DNA from: Thelephora terrestris
Taxonomy: Eukaryota > Basidiomycota > Agaricomycetes > Thelephorales > Thelephoraceae
Length of the DNA stretch: 64,000 nucleotides
Direction: 5' to 3'
Assembly (NCBI GenBank): GCA_015956445.1
Contig: WIUZ02000014.1
Span: forward strand, 682,001-746,000
In this document: piece by piece, positions 1-11,787 of the stretch
Layout: every line of letters begins with the position of its first letter
How positions within the stretch are numbered: the stretch's first letter is position 1
Notes under the pieces: model-generated
The model's input: the letters and a program-made list of their open reading frames with translations, nothing else
Databases searched by the model: none
What the model was told of the DNA's origin: nothing
Made by a program: the position numbers and the translations under genes

Positions 1-253
1 TATACGAGTGTGCTGGGGCGCTGTGCGGGATTTTTGACAATGGAGGCAGGCGAGGATGGCCATCGGTCCAAGCAAAACGGCAGAGCGGTTGGACTGGGAT
101 AAATAATGATCCCACCAAGATGGGACCTAGTCGGTGCTACTCAACCCCGGCCCCAGCCCGCTAGGAGTCTCTCCATTCGTCTCCATCGAACCCACGGAAC
201 TCCCATCACGCAAGGTCTCGTTTACGCACTCCGGTTAGCATCTCGTAGAATAA

Positions 254-820
254 TCATGAACGGAGCGATGACCTGTTTGTCCCCGCGATTAGACAATATT
301 CGTCTTTCCCGGGCCAAGTTCTAGGCTCGTACCAAGCCACGCGATTCTCCTCGTCGAGGTCGAGGCGGCCTGCAGCCGTTTCGATCGGTATCTGATCGAA
401 CCTCGAGTCCTCACGCGTCCCGCGTGGGGTGGATCCCTCCGGGACCCGGTCTTGCGCCGAGATATCGACTACGGGAATCTCCGCTTCTCTACTTTCCGAG
501 TCCACCGCCAGCTTTCAAACGCCAGGTCAAAGGTCGAAAACATTCAGGCAGGTTCCATTGGCCCACGTAGCCAGACATCTCTCGCGGCGTTGACGACTCT
601 TGGCGGAATGAGTCTCCCAACGCTCGTTTACTGAGCGGCTACTGCAAACAACAAGTTCCGCCAGCCGAGATAGATAACGGAATACGCTCTCCCGTCGCCT
701 CCTGACGTCTTTGAGTTGACGGCGTAGTAGCTGGAGGGCGGTTGAAATGCTGGCTTTCCTTGTTGAGCCCATCTCGACGCCCGTCGCGATCAAAGGCTTG
801 AGAGTACCAGTGCCACGCAA
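254..820 (-). CDS. Coding-like stretch, unknown product
   Basis: Two adjoining minus-strand open frames (254-505 and 527-820) have plausible amino-acid composition. One is Arg/Leu-rich and possibly helical, with a run QLLRRQLKDVRRRRES. The other is acidic and ends near the motif RTWPGKDEYC. I could not place a convincing intron that joins them, and I recognise no domain. It could be one small two-exon gene or chance open frame in GC-rich DNA. Nothing else is seen in 1-1249. Confidence 0.2.
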
Positions 821-1249
821 TTGGAGTGAGTTCCTTATCTCGCGGTAGTCTCGGAGTCGGACGCTGACTTATGTTCCTCCTATACATCTGGTGAAACCAA
901 AATAGATGACCGGTACGAACTTGAACCAGTTAAGAGTTTCAAATAATGTCCATCTACATCATGCCACTTTGAGTAAGCTATACCATTAACTGCCGGTGCG
1001 TGACGCTCATAAACATGCTAGTTGTCACACTCCAATCCTTGTGACAACTCCACTAGAGCGACATGCCTATGCCACGGGTGCACTTCACATATCTAGGCGT
1101 CCTGACAGCTTATTTCGTGTTCCCTCTTCCCCAGCACAAACGACTGCTCTACTCCCCCCCTCCCCAAGCCGAGTACAAGCACTCCGGAAAGACTTAATCA
1201 CACAGGTTGTGCCCCAACGCGATCTCGTCCTTCCTTCTTACTGTCCGAC

Positions 1250-3211
1250 ATGATCTTTCCTGTTGCCTCTGATGGCCCTCGCGAAGTTCAGTCTGACCTG
1301 AGTCCGATTGTCTCTCTTTGGCGAGGTCTCGCTTCAATGGATCGCCAATCCCCAGAGTTCCTTCCCTTGCTTTCTTCGCTTACCGTCGGAGACTACAAGT
1401 CCCTGACAATCAAGCTCCAACACTCAGATGCCAGGGATATACTTACCATCATGGACGAGGTAGGCCTGGCGTTTTCTGCAAAGGCAATAACTCACGTTGC
1501 ATGCGTCCTACAGGTCCTGAAAAAGATCCCGAGCGAGTATGAACGTGATACCCTCCACACTATGTGGAAGCTTGCGTATCGCTCGGGGCAGGTTCCTGCC
1601 CGTTACCAAGTCGACCGTCACTCCCTGAGTAGGGAGGCGGACGTGATTGCAGGTGGCACTTTTGCGGAAGTTCGAAGGGGAAGGTTAGGTGAAAAGGCGG
1701 TGGCCATCAGGACCCTGAGGACTGACCATAACACCAACGGCGATAAGTATCAAAAGGTTCGTGTTTTGCCCAGCTAGCTGTCCAGTATGTATTAACAGAT
1801 CGTTCACCCACACCTAGCACTTTTGCAAAGAGTGCATCATTTGGATGAATGTTTCTCATCCCAATCTCTTGCAGCTCATCGCCGTCGATATCGATTCTCA
1901 GACAGGCCAGTGTTCGATGATTTCGGAATTGATGGTGAATGGAAACATCAGGGACTATATCCGCCACAAGTCAGCAAATAGACACCGACTGGTAAGACAC
2001 CTCTTCCAGCTATACGACTACTGTTGACTCTACTTTCTGCACAGTTAGAGGATGTCGCTGCAGGTTTATGTTACCTCCACGAACACGATATCGTCCACGG
2101 GGATTTGAAGGGGGTACGTCCGTCAGCACCAGCGGTATTCCGCGTCGTCACACTCTCCCCAGAACAACATCTTGATCACCAACGATACGCCTCCCCGGGC
2201 CTGTCTGGCCGACTTTGGGCTTTCAACATTCGCCCCTAGTACGCAGGGAGTGACTACAGACACCACTGGAGGGACGCTCCTCTACATGGCCCCGGAGTTG
2301 ATAGCTCCAACATTGTTCGGTAGTTCGAGCGCCCGACCGACGAAGCCTGCGGATATCTACGCTTTGGGGATGGTGATCCTGGAAGTGCTCACCGGCGCCC
2401 AGCCATTTTCTGAGAAGGGGTGGGTAATCTCGGAGGCCGCATGTCACGTAGTGAGCGGGGAACGACCGGCAAAACCTGGTAATGCAGAACAAATCGGGTT
2501 TGGAGGTGGGACTTGGGAATTAGTTGAAGAATGTTGGTTGGAAGCAGCGAAACGGCCAAATATCGAGCAAATACGCGCACACTTAATTCGTATCGCCGCG
2601 TCCTCGACAGTTGTTGGTCCAACACCTGAGGTAGCTCGCAGTACGGACACCCCGGAGATCGATGCCTTCAGTGAGTTCTTTATGCTCCTATTTTACAACG
2701 ACCCTCACATTAGTGCGGAAGGTGAAATGTTTCCATTCCATTTCGCAACAATCACAGCTCAAAATGAGGTGCATTGCTCGGAAAATCCAATCATCGACCA
2801 AATTACCGGTGCCGTAATGGCCGACACAGTAAGCCCGACTACAGCGGTCGGCACAACCAGCATCTTGGCGGCCGGAGCTTTGAGCCCCTTCATTTCAGTT
2901 TCAAGCAAGAGCAGCAAAGGCCCAAGCCGCACAGATGGTAGTTTTGGCTCTTGTCTGGGGTGTTTCATCACTCACCTCCTGAAACTCTAGTCAAACCGCC
3001 AACGTCATCATCCAAGTTTTCGGCCACCGTGGTAACCTCTCAACGCCTGACCATAACCAAGGACCTTCTGATTGATCCCGAGAATGCGCTAAGCCCCACT
3101 ATCCCTATGCCACTACTTTTCGCAAAGAAGACGGCGAAATCTGAACACTCCGGATGGGACGGATTTTTCAACAAGCGCAAGCCAAAGGGCGCAATGGACC
3201 ATCATGCTTAA
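1250..3211 (+). CDS. TKL-like protein kinase K1
   Basis: A predicted cytosolic Ser/Thr or Tyr kinase of the fungal TKL-like group, six exons, 563 residues. Introns fall at about 1460-1513, 1757-1817, 1992-2044, 2114-2162 and 2938-2990, and the exon sum is a multiple of three. About 145 helical N-terminal residues precede the kinase domain. Visible motifs are a Gly-rich loop GGTFAEV, an alpha-C helix before SHPNLLQL, HGDLKGNN, ADFGLST and YMAPELI. The tail is Ser/Thr-rich and ends in a basic patch. The beta-3 lysine of VAIK is Arg (VAIRTL), so activity is doubtful, although HGD and DFG are intact. The first intron is 54 nt and keeps frame, but K2 and K3 have an intron at the same place. K1 is closest in form to K2 at 16.6 kb. 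The substrate is unknown. Confidence 0.85.
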
Positions 3212-3832
3212 ACTCTCCGGGGTCAATTACATCAGCTTTTACCAGTTAATGTTTGTGCAGCGGAGGGCGAGGTGCCTTCGTAAGTCGATCTAACCTTCAG
3301 TTAAAGTGTAGCAGTGCGGATGTTTCCCGTGCCTTTTTCTAAATTGTTTGTATGAACTCGATACTTTATTTATTGACATACCTACGTTGAGCCGGAATAC
3401 ATGAGATCTAATGCGTGGGGTACCTGAGCGACGAACAAGCATCAGTGACAGAGTAGTGTGATGAATAAGAGCGCCACACTTCCTAGTACGGACCGTCTAA
3501 TCCGCTTTCTCGAACTGGAGGTCGAGAGAGTACTTGGTATCTCTACTCGCCTTCCTGTCCCGAGGATCGTCAGTGGTCAGTACGTACTGAATCCACGGAT
3601 CTTTAGTCACGGCCCGTGCTGAGGGCGCACCGCCGATTCTTGCAGGTGGCACGACGGCAAGAATGAAATGCACTTCACAACATACAAACTCGACAAGCCA
3701 GGATCTGGCTAGGAGTGTGTCCGGAAAGTTTTATCGTGCCGATAGGTGGAACACCGGGTTCCGTACATTGCGTGCAACTCGCCTAGGTCCTACACACTCC
3801 CCGCCCATGTACTCCATACACAGACGTGTCAT
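3212..3832. other. Intergenic, convergent 3' ends
   Basis: This lies between the stop of kinase K1 and the stop of the minus-strand hydrolase. No frame with coding character, repeat or RNA gene is seen. Confidence 0.5.
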
Positions 3833-5134
3833 CTAAAGTCTGGGCCGCACCCCGGTGTCCCAAATTCCAGTCTTGCACTTTCCATTGGCAACCGTTTCGT
3901 ACCATTTCAGGATCGTCTCGATGACTGTTTCCCGGTTCTGGTGAGAGAAGTCAAGCGTCTAGTTTAGAGCGGGAATGGGGATGGAAATCGTACCCTCTTC
4001 CGCGTGAAATTGTGGTCTGCGTCTTCGATGAGACAAAGGTTATGGGTGCCGGGGGACCTGTTACCGAGCGCCCTCGAATACAACACGGCATCATACCTTT
4101 GAGTAAGCAGCCCATTCAACAAAAAATTCAATTCACACATTAGTAGTCATTGGGACGTACACCGGAATCCGGGTATCTTCTATCCCGTGAATAGTCAAGA
4201 CGTGGATATGGTGTGGGAACTTGTCCAATCCGATGCTAGTATCCCAGTTGAGAAAATTTTCAACGTGATGAGGGTACATTCTGAGCGTTGTGAGCTTTCT
4301 TGCAACCGTGGCTTGGAACTCGTGGTAGCCGAGGGTTTCAAGCGACCTGGTTAACCCTGGATACAAATGTTCAACTAAGATGGATCAAGGCCGATGTCAG
4401 TTGCGGGCATCATGGGAGAGGACTGCAGAGTAACACTTGCCATCCATTTTCTGGAGGATGGAAAAAGCAAAGACTCCGTAAATTGTGGGCTCCAAAAGGT
4501 ATTTTAATTGGCCTTACCATCCTGTACCTCCCTGCGACATTTACAAAACACCTAATGCCCGCGGCAACGTCTTCGTGAGTACACAGATATCGCATGGCCA
4601 TATTCACTGCTTTCGAATGGGGAATCATCATCGTCACCGTGTAGCCGTATTTCGATTTCAGGTATTCGACGACCACGTCCAGGTCCTCAATGTCCGAATT
4701 GAAGTCACCGAAAGTAATTTGACCGAGGGTTTCGCTGTGACCCCTGAGTTGTTCGGGTAAGCGAGGGGTTGGGATTGACCTTTGGTAGGAGGTGAGAGAT
4801 TCACCGGAAATCGAATCGGAAGGAATCTATGGGCAGTTGCTGCGCCAACTTCTTCTGGTAAACGTAGTCTTTGTGACTGATCGCAAGTCAACGCGTGTTC
4901 CGTATGGGGTGGGGAACTGAAAATACCCCATGGTACCGTGAAGGAGCTAGAATGCGAAGATATACTGAGTCGCAACACTAAGACGGTTAACACGGAACTG
5001 GACTGTACAAGGGCAATGGGTCTACCCCGAGTATCACCAGCAGCGTCGAGTTGTTCCAGAATGCCTGCGATGTTACAACCTTCATCCTTGGTGTGTGGAA
5101 TGTAAATTTTGGAGGATTTCCTGTCGTCGCTCAT
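3833..5134 (-). CDS. Alpha/beta hydrolase (S33-like)
   Basis: An alpha/beta-hydrolase-fold protein of the serine aminopeptidase-like (Hydrolase_4) kind. The start chosen is the ATG of MSDDRKSSKIYIPH. In order I see HGTMGHKDY (oxyanion region), the strand SFRFDF, the nucleophile region TVTMMIPHSKAVNM, a VNVAGRY block, YHEFQATVARKL, a TIHGIEDTRIP strand and IEDADHNF with the catalytic His. The last exon ends in GVRPRL. The elbow normally reads GHSRGS. Here the Ser is kept but the flanking glycines are lost (PHSKAV). Several tiny introns are needed: one of 35 nt (3959-3993), one of 64 nt (4097-4160), and near 4800 either a 25-nt intron or a one-base frameshift. It may be active with an unusual elbow, or a decaying gene. 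The substrate is unknown. Confidence 0.75.
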
Positions 5135-5388
5135 GGCGACGATGATGATGGTGCATAAACCATTTAGCAGGCTTCGCCGCTTCAGCCAATTGATCACCGT
5201 TGCGGATCAGGAACAAATGATCCGTTCAGCACGCCGTCAGCGATGTCACGCTGTAGCCGTTAGCCTTTAGGCTCCGTGGTCCTCGGGATTGCTCAAATCG
5301 CGCGTAGAATAAAACAGTACAGATCGTGAGTGTCGATTGCGGGTAGAGTACAATGCAACAAAGCCTGATGACATTAGCCATAGAAAGT

Positions 5389-6620
5389 CTATTTCTTGAT
5401 GCGCTTTCCGACTTGAGCTTGGAAACCGCTCTTGATAGCACTAACCGACCGCCTAGATCCACACGACATGCAGGACATGAAGAAGATACGGTTCTCCTTC
5501 GTCAGGAGGGTATCGAAAGATTTGCAAGTCTTGCAGGTAACATACTCAACTGTTCAGTAAGGTAGGTCAGGATAAGTCGAGGGGAGAATACGAAGGGAGA
5601 TGTGAAACGTAAGATCGCACCGATGTAACGACGGAGCACATTTTCGATTTGTTTTTGTTGGAAGCGGCCTTTGATGACAAGACGACCTGACCCATCCACC
5701 GACCCTGTCGTACCCATTTCAGCGAACATGAATTGGATGACATGCTCTGGTTGTCTGTGCATTCGTTTACAAATATCGGGAATATTGGCAAAGATCGATT
5801 TCTTGTTGCCTTCTCGCATAATTTGTGGGGGAGCGATGGTGTAGCGTTTTGTACTGGAAGAGAAAAGGGCAGGGTTCGAGGCATGCAGTTGCGCGTAGAA
5901 TCGGTGGAGAAGCTGCGGAGCTCGTAAGTACAACAGAATGAAAGGACGCATAATTTGAGCTGACTTCTTGGTATGTGTAGTCACGGTCCGAGGATAGCCA
6001 AGGTTCGGTTTGGGTGTCCACGCCAGCTGGGACCTCATGTGCCTGAGCAAAGACATCCTCGCCGAGATCTTCATCGTTGACATCGTCCAGAAAACGACCA
6101 TCTGGTTCACCACCGGCCTCATCGTCCTCCACTTCTCCGTCCTTGGCCTTTGACTGGCTCAATTCCTTCTCGAAGGCCTCTAAATCGAAGGCGGGTTTCT
6201 TCTTTTTCTTCTTTTTCTTGATATCAGAAAAGTCAAGATCATCGGCAGCGCCTGTTGTAGGTGTGGCGGTACCAGATCCTTCTTCCTGGGGACAAGTGAG
6301 ATGGACGGCGGAATAATTGGAGTGGTAACACGAACCAAGTCGAGAGGTATCTCCTTCTTTGATTTCTTCTTCTTCTTGACATCCCCAAACATCGCCTTAA
6401 AGTCATCGTCTACCTCGCTGCTCTGCTGCTGAGCGAGCTGTTCGTGGGCGGTGGTTGGACCCATGTCCACCGCTTCGCCGTTGGTTGTGCGATTGTCAAT
6501 GACATCTGGTGCAGGTTGGGTAGGATCGGCATCTGCCCCGAGGGGATCCTCTGAGAAGGCGACCTGTTTCTTCTTGGGTTTTTTCTTGAACGAAGAGTCG
6601 AAGAGAGGTTCCTCAGACAT
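5389..6620 (-). CDS. SUI3: Translation initiation factor eIF2 beta
   Basis: The beta subunit of eIF2, which with alpha and gamma carries Met-tRNAi and GTP to the 40S subunit in the cytosol. Four exons give 352 residues, with introns of about 50, 52 and 71 nt, and the exon sum fits. The N-terminus has the hallmark poly-lysine blocks (three: after FDSSF, after FGDV and after SDI), which in the family bind eIF5 and eIF2B epsilon. The conserved alpha/beta core follows ([14 protein letters not shown], then [16 protein letters not shown]). The C-terminal zinc ribbon is complete, with CKTC and CMSC pairs 19 residues apart. Its start faces that of the ATP synthase gamma gene over a 193-bp shared promoter. 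Length and order are normal. Confidence 0.97.
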
Positions 6621-6813
6621 ACTTGCAATTGCGGTCAAATGATCGTTGAGCTTGATCTGCTTTGACTCAGCCTTGCAGAGATGATGCGGATAATCCCGAC
6701 ACTCCGACACTCCGCCAGAATTCTCAGCCACATCGTTAGTCCGTTGCACCCGTGCGCGAGAACTCCCGACACAGCGACGCAACAGACTTTCATTTTTTAT
6801 TATACCTTTCATA
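6621..6813. promoter_or_regulatory. Bidirectional promoter SUI3 / ATP3
   Basis: Only 193 bp separate the two divergent ATGs, so both promoters and 5' UTRs must lie here. No clear TATA box is visible. The sequence next to the ATP3 start is T-rich (CATTTTTTATTATACC). Confidence 0.7.
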
Positions 6814-7970
6814 ATGCTCGCAAGGAGGACTCTCGCGCGCATCCCTGCTCAGCAGGTTGTCTCCGGCGCTGCTCCACAAAATGCCCGTAACATGGCCACC
6901 CTCCGAGAGCTCGAGCTTCGTCTCAAGTCTGTCAGGAACATCGAGAAAATCACAAAGGTTCGTGTTTAACCTTTCGAGCATTCGCTGGCGCAATAGCTCA
7001 TTACAGAACGCATATAGTCGATGAAGATGATCGCTTCGACACGGTTAGCCAAGGCCCAGCGTGCTCTTCAAAGCGGAAAGCAGTACGGAATCGCAAACGC
7101 CGGTACGTGAACCGGGATCCTAAATTCGAGCGTGTTTAAACCGATCAATATGCTGGGAACGTCAGAACTATTCGCAAACACCACACCCGAAGAAGTTGGC
7201 AAGCGAAAGCTCTTTGTTGTGCTCTCCTCCGACAAGGGCCTTTGTGGCGGTATCCATTCATCCGTCAGCAAAGCAACTCGGGCCGCTGTGAAAGAGGCTG
7301 ACCCAGAGTCACCGGTCATGATCGTTGGCGACAAGTCCAAAGCCCAACTCTCCCGTTCCATTCCTCAGAACATTGCTCTTACCTTCAATCAAATTGGACG
7401 CGACATTCCTACCTTTGCAGATGCCGCTGCCGTTGCGGATCTGATCTTCAAGTCCGGTGCCAAGTACGACAGCATCGTGATTATGTACAACAAGTTTGTT
7501 TCTGCTCTCTCGTTCGAGGCCTCGAGCATCGAAGTGCAGACTGAAACTTCACTGAGGGAAGCTCGTGAGTGGACCCCACTGTGATCTGTTCTTTCTTGTT
7601 GAAGAACTTTCCAGCTGGCTTCCAGGCTTACGAGATGGAGGATGATGTTGTCAAGGACCTTAGCGAGTTTGCCCTCGCTAACGCCCTGTATGCTGCTCTG
7701 GTCGAAGGACACGCTGCGGAGACCAATGCTCGGTGAGTTACGGCTGTTTGACTCGGGGTTGCCACTGAACTTGGATTTCTAGGCGAAACGCTATGGACAG
7801 TGCCTCCAAGAACGCCTCAGACATGATTGGACGTTTGCAAATGCAGTTCAATCGTGGTCGCCAAGCCTCCATTACAAACGAGCTCGTCGACATCATCACC
7901 GGTTTGTTGTCACCTCGTCAATTCGTGCGAGGGGTTACTGAAACACTCTCCAGGTGCCAGCGCCTTGTAA
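6814..7970 (+). CDS. ATP3: Mitochondrial ATP synthase gamma subunit
   Basis: The central rotor stalk of F1-ATPase, in the mitochondrial matrix. Six exons give 293 residues with a correct exon sum, including a last exon of 17 nt that encodes the C-terminal GASAL. The N-terminus [14 protein letters not shown] is Arg-rich without acids, as expected for a mitochondrial presequence. Then come the N-terminal helix ([37 protein letters not shown]), the family signature [15 protein letters not shown] and the C-terminal helix that carries [16 protein letters not shown]. Introns are about 60, 63, 50, 50 and 52 nt. The gene is divergent from eIF2 beta. Nothing is missing compared with the fungal family. 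Confidence 0.97.
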
Positions 7971-8776
7971 ACTCGGAAGATTCTTTAGAAAGTGGAATAG
8001 ATTCTGTCTTTTGGCGCAACCCTGTGATCTGTCGTTTTCCTAGTTCTTTAATCGTTCTCTGGACTGGTTCCTCCGAAAAGAGGTGTTCATTCACCTTCTC
8101 AGTCACTCTCATTTCCGTCCTTGCAACTTGGATCGAGGCTCAGACAGCTTTGCGCTGATTCACAAAATTTGGACTTGAAATTTCTGGTCTCTCGAGGAAG
8201 AGTCCACTGCCCGTTCGGCAAGCGGATGATTATCCGTCTCTTAAATAAGTGACATGATTTTGCTCAGAGCCCAAGCCCGGATTGAGTGTGAGTGGGTGCG
8301 AGTTACGTACGTCATGCGTGAGATCCCTCGCAACATAAGATGTGACGGCCACTGCCTTCATCTCCCTTCATCTCTCCACCACCATCTCACTCCCACAAAA
8401 GGGTGGGAAAAGTTCGTGGTTTCGGACGCAATAATCGAGAGCTTGCTCGCATCAAGATATGATCAGCCTCATGCTTTCAACGTGCTCTACGCACGGCATG
8501 AGCCAGGTGCCATTGAGTAGGTATGTACGTGTTTAGGGCGTGACCTATAAAGCCGGCCCGTTGACTCGCCATTCGGAAATCTATTTTTTTGTTGCCCTTT
8601 TATGTGCTAGGCTGCACGCACTTCGCGCACCACGAACCATCACTTCCGTGCGACATCCTCTTATGTTTGGTCAAGCTTGAGCCTCATTGCTACCCTTATA
8701 GCCTTACGCCTACCTCCCTACCTTGCGTCCCCCATCCTCTACTTACATCACATTTCTAAGCCTCCTCCTCTGTCCA
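7971..8776. other. Intergenic region
   Basis: This holds the 3' side of ATP3 and the promoter of the P-loop NTPase gene. A pyrimidine-rich stretch (8690-8776) precedes the NTPase ATG. No gene is seen. Confidence 0.5.
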
Positions 8777-11700
8777 ATGAGACGAAGCTCTACAACAGCT
8801 AGTAGCAGCCGTCAAAAAACTGCTAGGCCCAGTCTCGAATCCCCCACGTTACGTCCCAGCACCTCATCGAGGTCGCGTGCTCACCGCGAGGGCTTTTCTT
8901 ACCACTGGATTTTTCGATCCAACATCCCCAAGAGACGAAGTCTACTGCTCACAAACGACATCCAGAAACGCAACTTTTTCGGTATGGGAGAGGTTTTCGG
9001 AGTCTTGGTCAACGTATGTGTTTTAATCCTCCTCAAACATCTCTCAGCTCGCCTTATGCCTCGTGCCCAGCCAGGACAAACCCTCAGATCTCTGACCGAA
9101 GCCAAGAGTCTTCTGGAACAGACTCGCAATGAGTTGACGGAAGCCAAAGAACGAGCCCAGATCAGGCCCACACACACATTCTCTCCGCTACCGCCTACTA
9201 TATTCTTCCCTCGACCAACAGAAGTCAAGGCAATCGAGAATGCCCTCATGGGTCAGCCAAGTTGGACTGTCGTTTTTGGCGCTAGTTCGACAGGGAAGGT
9301 ATGTCGGACGTTTGTCGGATGGGATCCGAACTGATCCTTATCTACTGTCATCTATGGGCGACTCTAGACTGCAATTTTACGACATGTACTCTCAAATCCC
9401 CGCTATCATGTACTTCATTTCGACCTTCGGATCGCCGGCTTCGCCGGTTTGGCTGGTCTCCACACGAGCTTATGGTCAGTTAACTATAATCTGGGAATTC
9501 TGGGTTCTGATGGTCTTTCACTCCAGTCAACAAATGGAACAATATTTCGCCATGATCAGCGAGACGATGGAAGGCTATGGCGATTTTGAAGTAGAGGCGT
9601 TGGCATTCAAAGTACGTATTTGCCTTACCCTACAGACCACGACCAACGTGCTCACAAGGCTTTTGCTCCAGCACGAGCGACTGAACATCGAAAGGCGCTT
9701 GGCTGGTACACCTCAGGAAGATGGTGCAAGTGCCCCTGGCGGTTCGGTAAACACAACGGACGTTGCTCGGCTGATGGAAATGTTCCAAGTGAGTCCGCCA
9801 GTTTTGCCAACTGATCTTTACGTTTACCGTTCGGTTCCCAGAGTTCCCTTCTCAAGTACAGGGACTTCGAACCCTTTGACGATGAGGATCAACACTCTGA
9901 CTTGACCCACATCGAGGAACACGCTTCCCAGCGCAACCAGAATCACACCCGATCGAAATCGTTTTGGAAGAGGGTTAGGTCTCAGAGACGACCCAAGTCC
10001 TCTAACAAGGGGAAGGAGAGAGAATTCACGCCATCGCAAGATCAAAGCATGGGGTCCAATACTCCAAGGCGTCAATTTAGTCACAAGGGCAAGGAAGACC
10101 GTCCCGAGAAGAGGGTTCCGGTCATTTTCTTTGACGAAGCTCATAAACTGTGAGTCAATTCCAGGTTTTCATTCCGTCCCCGTGCTTATCTTTTCGGTTC
10201 ACGTTAGTCCCGCTTTGATACACTCCACCGGCGCTATGAAATGTTTGCTTGACGCGATGCTCGTATTGACCAAACAGGATCGATTGTGTCATGTTATCCA
10301 TGCCACGAGCGAACCCTTCTACCAGACTTGGCTGCGGAAGGCTAATGTAATGCAGCACTGCAAGGTCCGTATCTGCACCGAAATCAACCTCCTTGAGCAC
10401 CTCCGTACTCATTTGGGGCCACGTTCCAGATTCTCACCATCGGCGATTGTACCAAGTCGGAAACGCGGGCATTCTTCAGGGACCGGGTCATCCCTGAGGT
10501 GCCTGACAAACTCCGAATGGGTCTCTCTTTTGAGCATCTTTGGGACGCCTTTGGTGGAAAGCTTGCCCATTGGCAAGACTACATCACGGACTATGGTACG
10601 CTTTACTTCCGCTCTGACGTAATGGAACCATGGCTCACGACGTCCACGTTGAACAGTGAATGCCAACGGGAAGCTCGATAGTAAGTCTCCCCTAAGCTTA
10701 TCTGAAATTGCGAGCTTCTTTTGCTGATGTTCCCCGTCTTTTAGTCAAGCAAAGTTCGCACTTCTTACAGGCCCATGCCCTTCTCAACCTCCACATCATT
10801 CACTCTTCCGAATGCCCGCCCGAATCTCCCGACACTCGCAGGAATCAACAAGTCAACTCTGGGAGCAACGGTCGTGCGACCCCCTCTGGACCTGGGTTCA
10901 GGGTTTACTCTCCCCTTACGGCTGGGGTGGCCGAAGAGGACGATCACGATACCGCGGATTTTACCGCCTCACAGCTGATCAAAGTCATGGTCAAGTTGAC
11001 CGAGAGCGAAGACGGACCCGCGCGAGCTTTACCTTACTTCCTCCTGTGTAAGGAGATCGGAGTGAAGGCTGTGGATGGGATGGTCCGGGGCAGGATGTTG
11101 GACTTGCGCTGGACGGACGTCGTGAGGAGGTCGAACACCTTTGGGCTGGATGACCGGACGAACCCAAATTCTCAGTCGGCCTTGCCGCTGCGTCGTTCAC
11201 AATCGCGCATTCAATCGCATATCCAGTCAAGGACTCAGTCTGCAGACGTTCTGCGCATAAGGGGAGGAGGTTCCAGTTACGAGGGCGCCTTGACACCGAA
11301 GGAGATCACTCCCAAACCCAGTCAAACCACTCAAGACAGTCGGGAGAGTTGTGACATGGAAGACGCCATCATAATCGATGGCAACGACAACGGTCACGTC
11401 CAGGTTGAGGAACACGACGGCGAACATCACCACGACGATCAAGTTTCGCAACACGCCAGGAGTCACTCGCACACGAGAGCGGAGAGCGCGGCGACGATGA
11501 TCAACCCGCAAGAAGCAATCTACGATGCTGAGGAGGGAGAGATCGTCCCTGCCCTGTCGGATGCTGGAGACACGCCGGTCACAGGACCAGGCGAGCAGAG
11601 GTACCAACCCATGTACCACCAGGAAGAGGTAGAGGAAGACTATGGAGACGACGGGTTCGTTGGTCCGAAGCTCTTCCCCGCCACCCCCATCATGCGGTAC

Positions 11701-11787
11701 GCGATGAAAGTGGTTGTCAGCGATTATATCGTCGACGAAGATACGGCTTCGGAGTATGCTTCGTTGTCGGATGTTAACGAGTATTGA
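8777..11787 (+). CDS. Basidiomycete P-loop NTPase, AAA/STAND-like
   Basis: A large NTPase of unknown role, ten exons, 823 residues, exon sum a multiple of three. The N-terminus is Ser/Arg-rich, followed by FFGMGEVFGVLVN and a coiled-coil-like stretch (LRSLTEAKSLLEQTRNELTE). Walker A is FGASSTGKT near residue 150, split by an intron after GK. Then come HVLHFDLRIAGFAGL and Walker B with a DEAH-like end, VPVIFFDEAHKL. A basic,  disordered insert full of Ser, Arg and Lys lies just before Walker B. Sensor-like strands follow (HVIHATSEPF, ILTIGDCTKSETRAFFRDR) and a helical lid with GKLAHWQDYI. The last 180 residues are acidic and low-complexity. It resembles ATPase_2 or STAND ATPases in layout, but I know no characterised member. 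ATP binding is likely and its partners are unknown. Confidence 0.85.
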
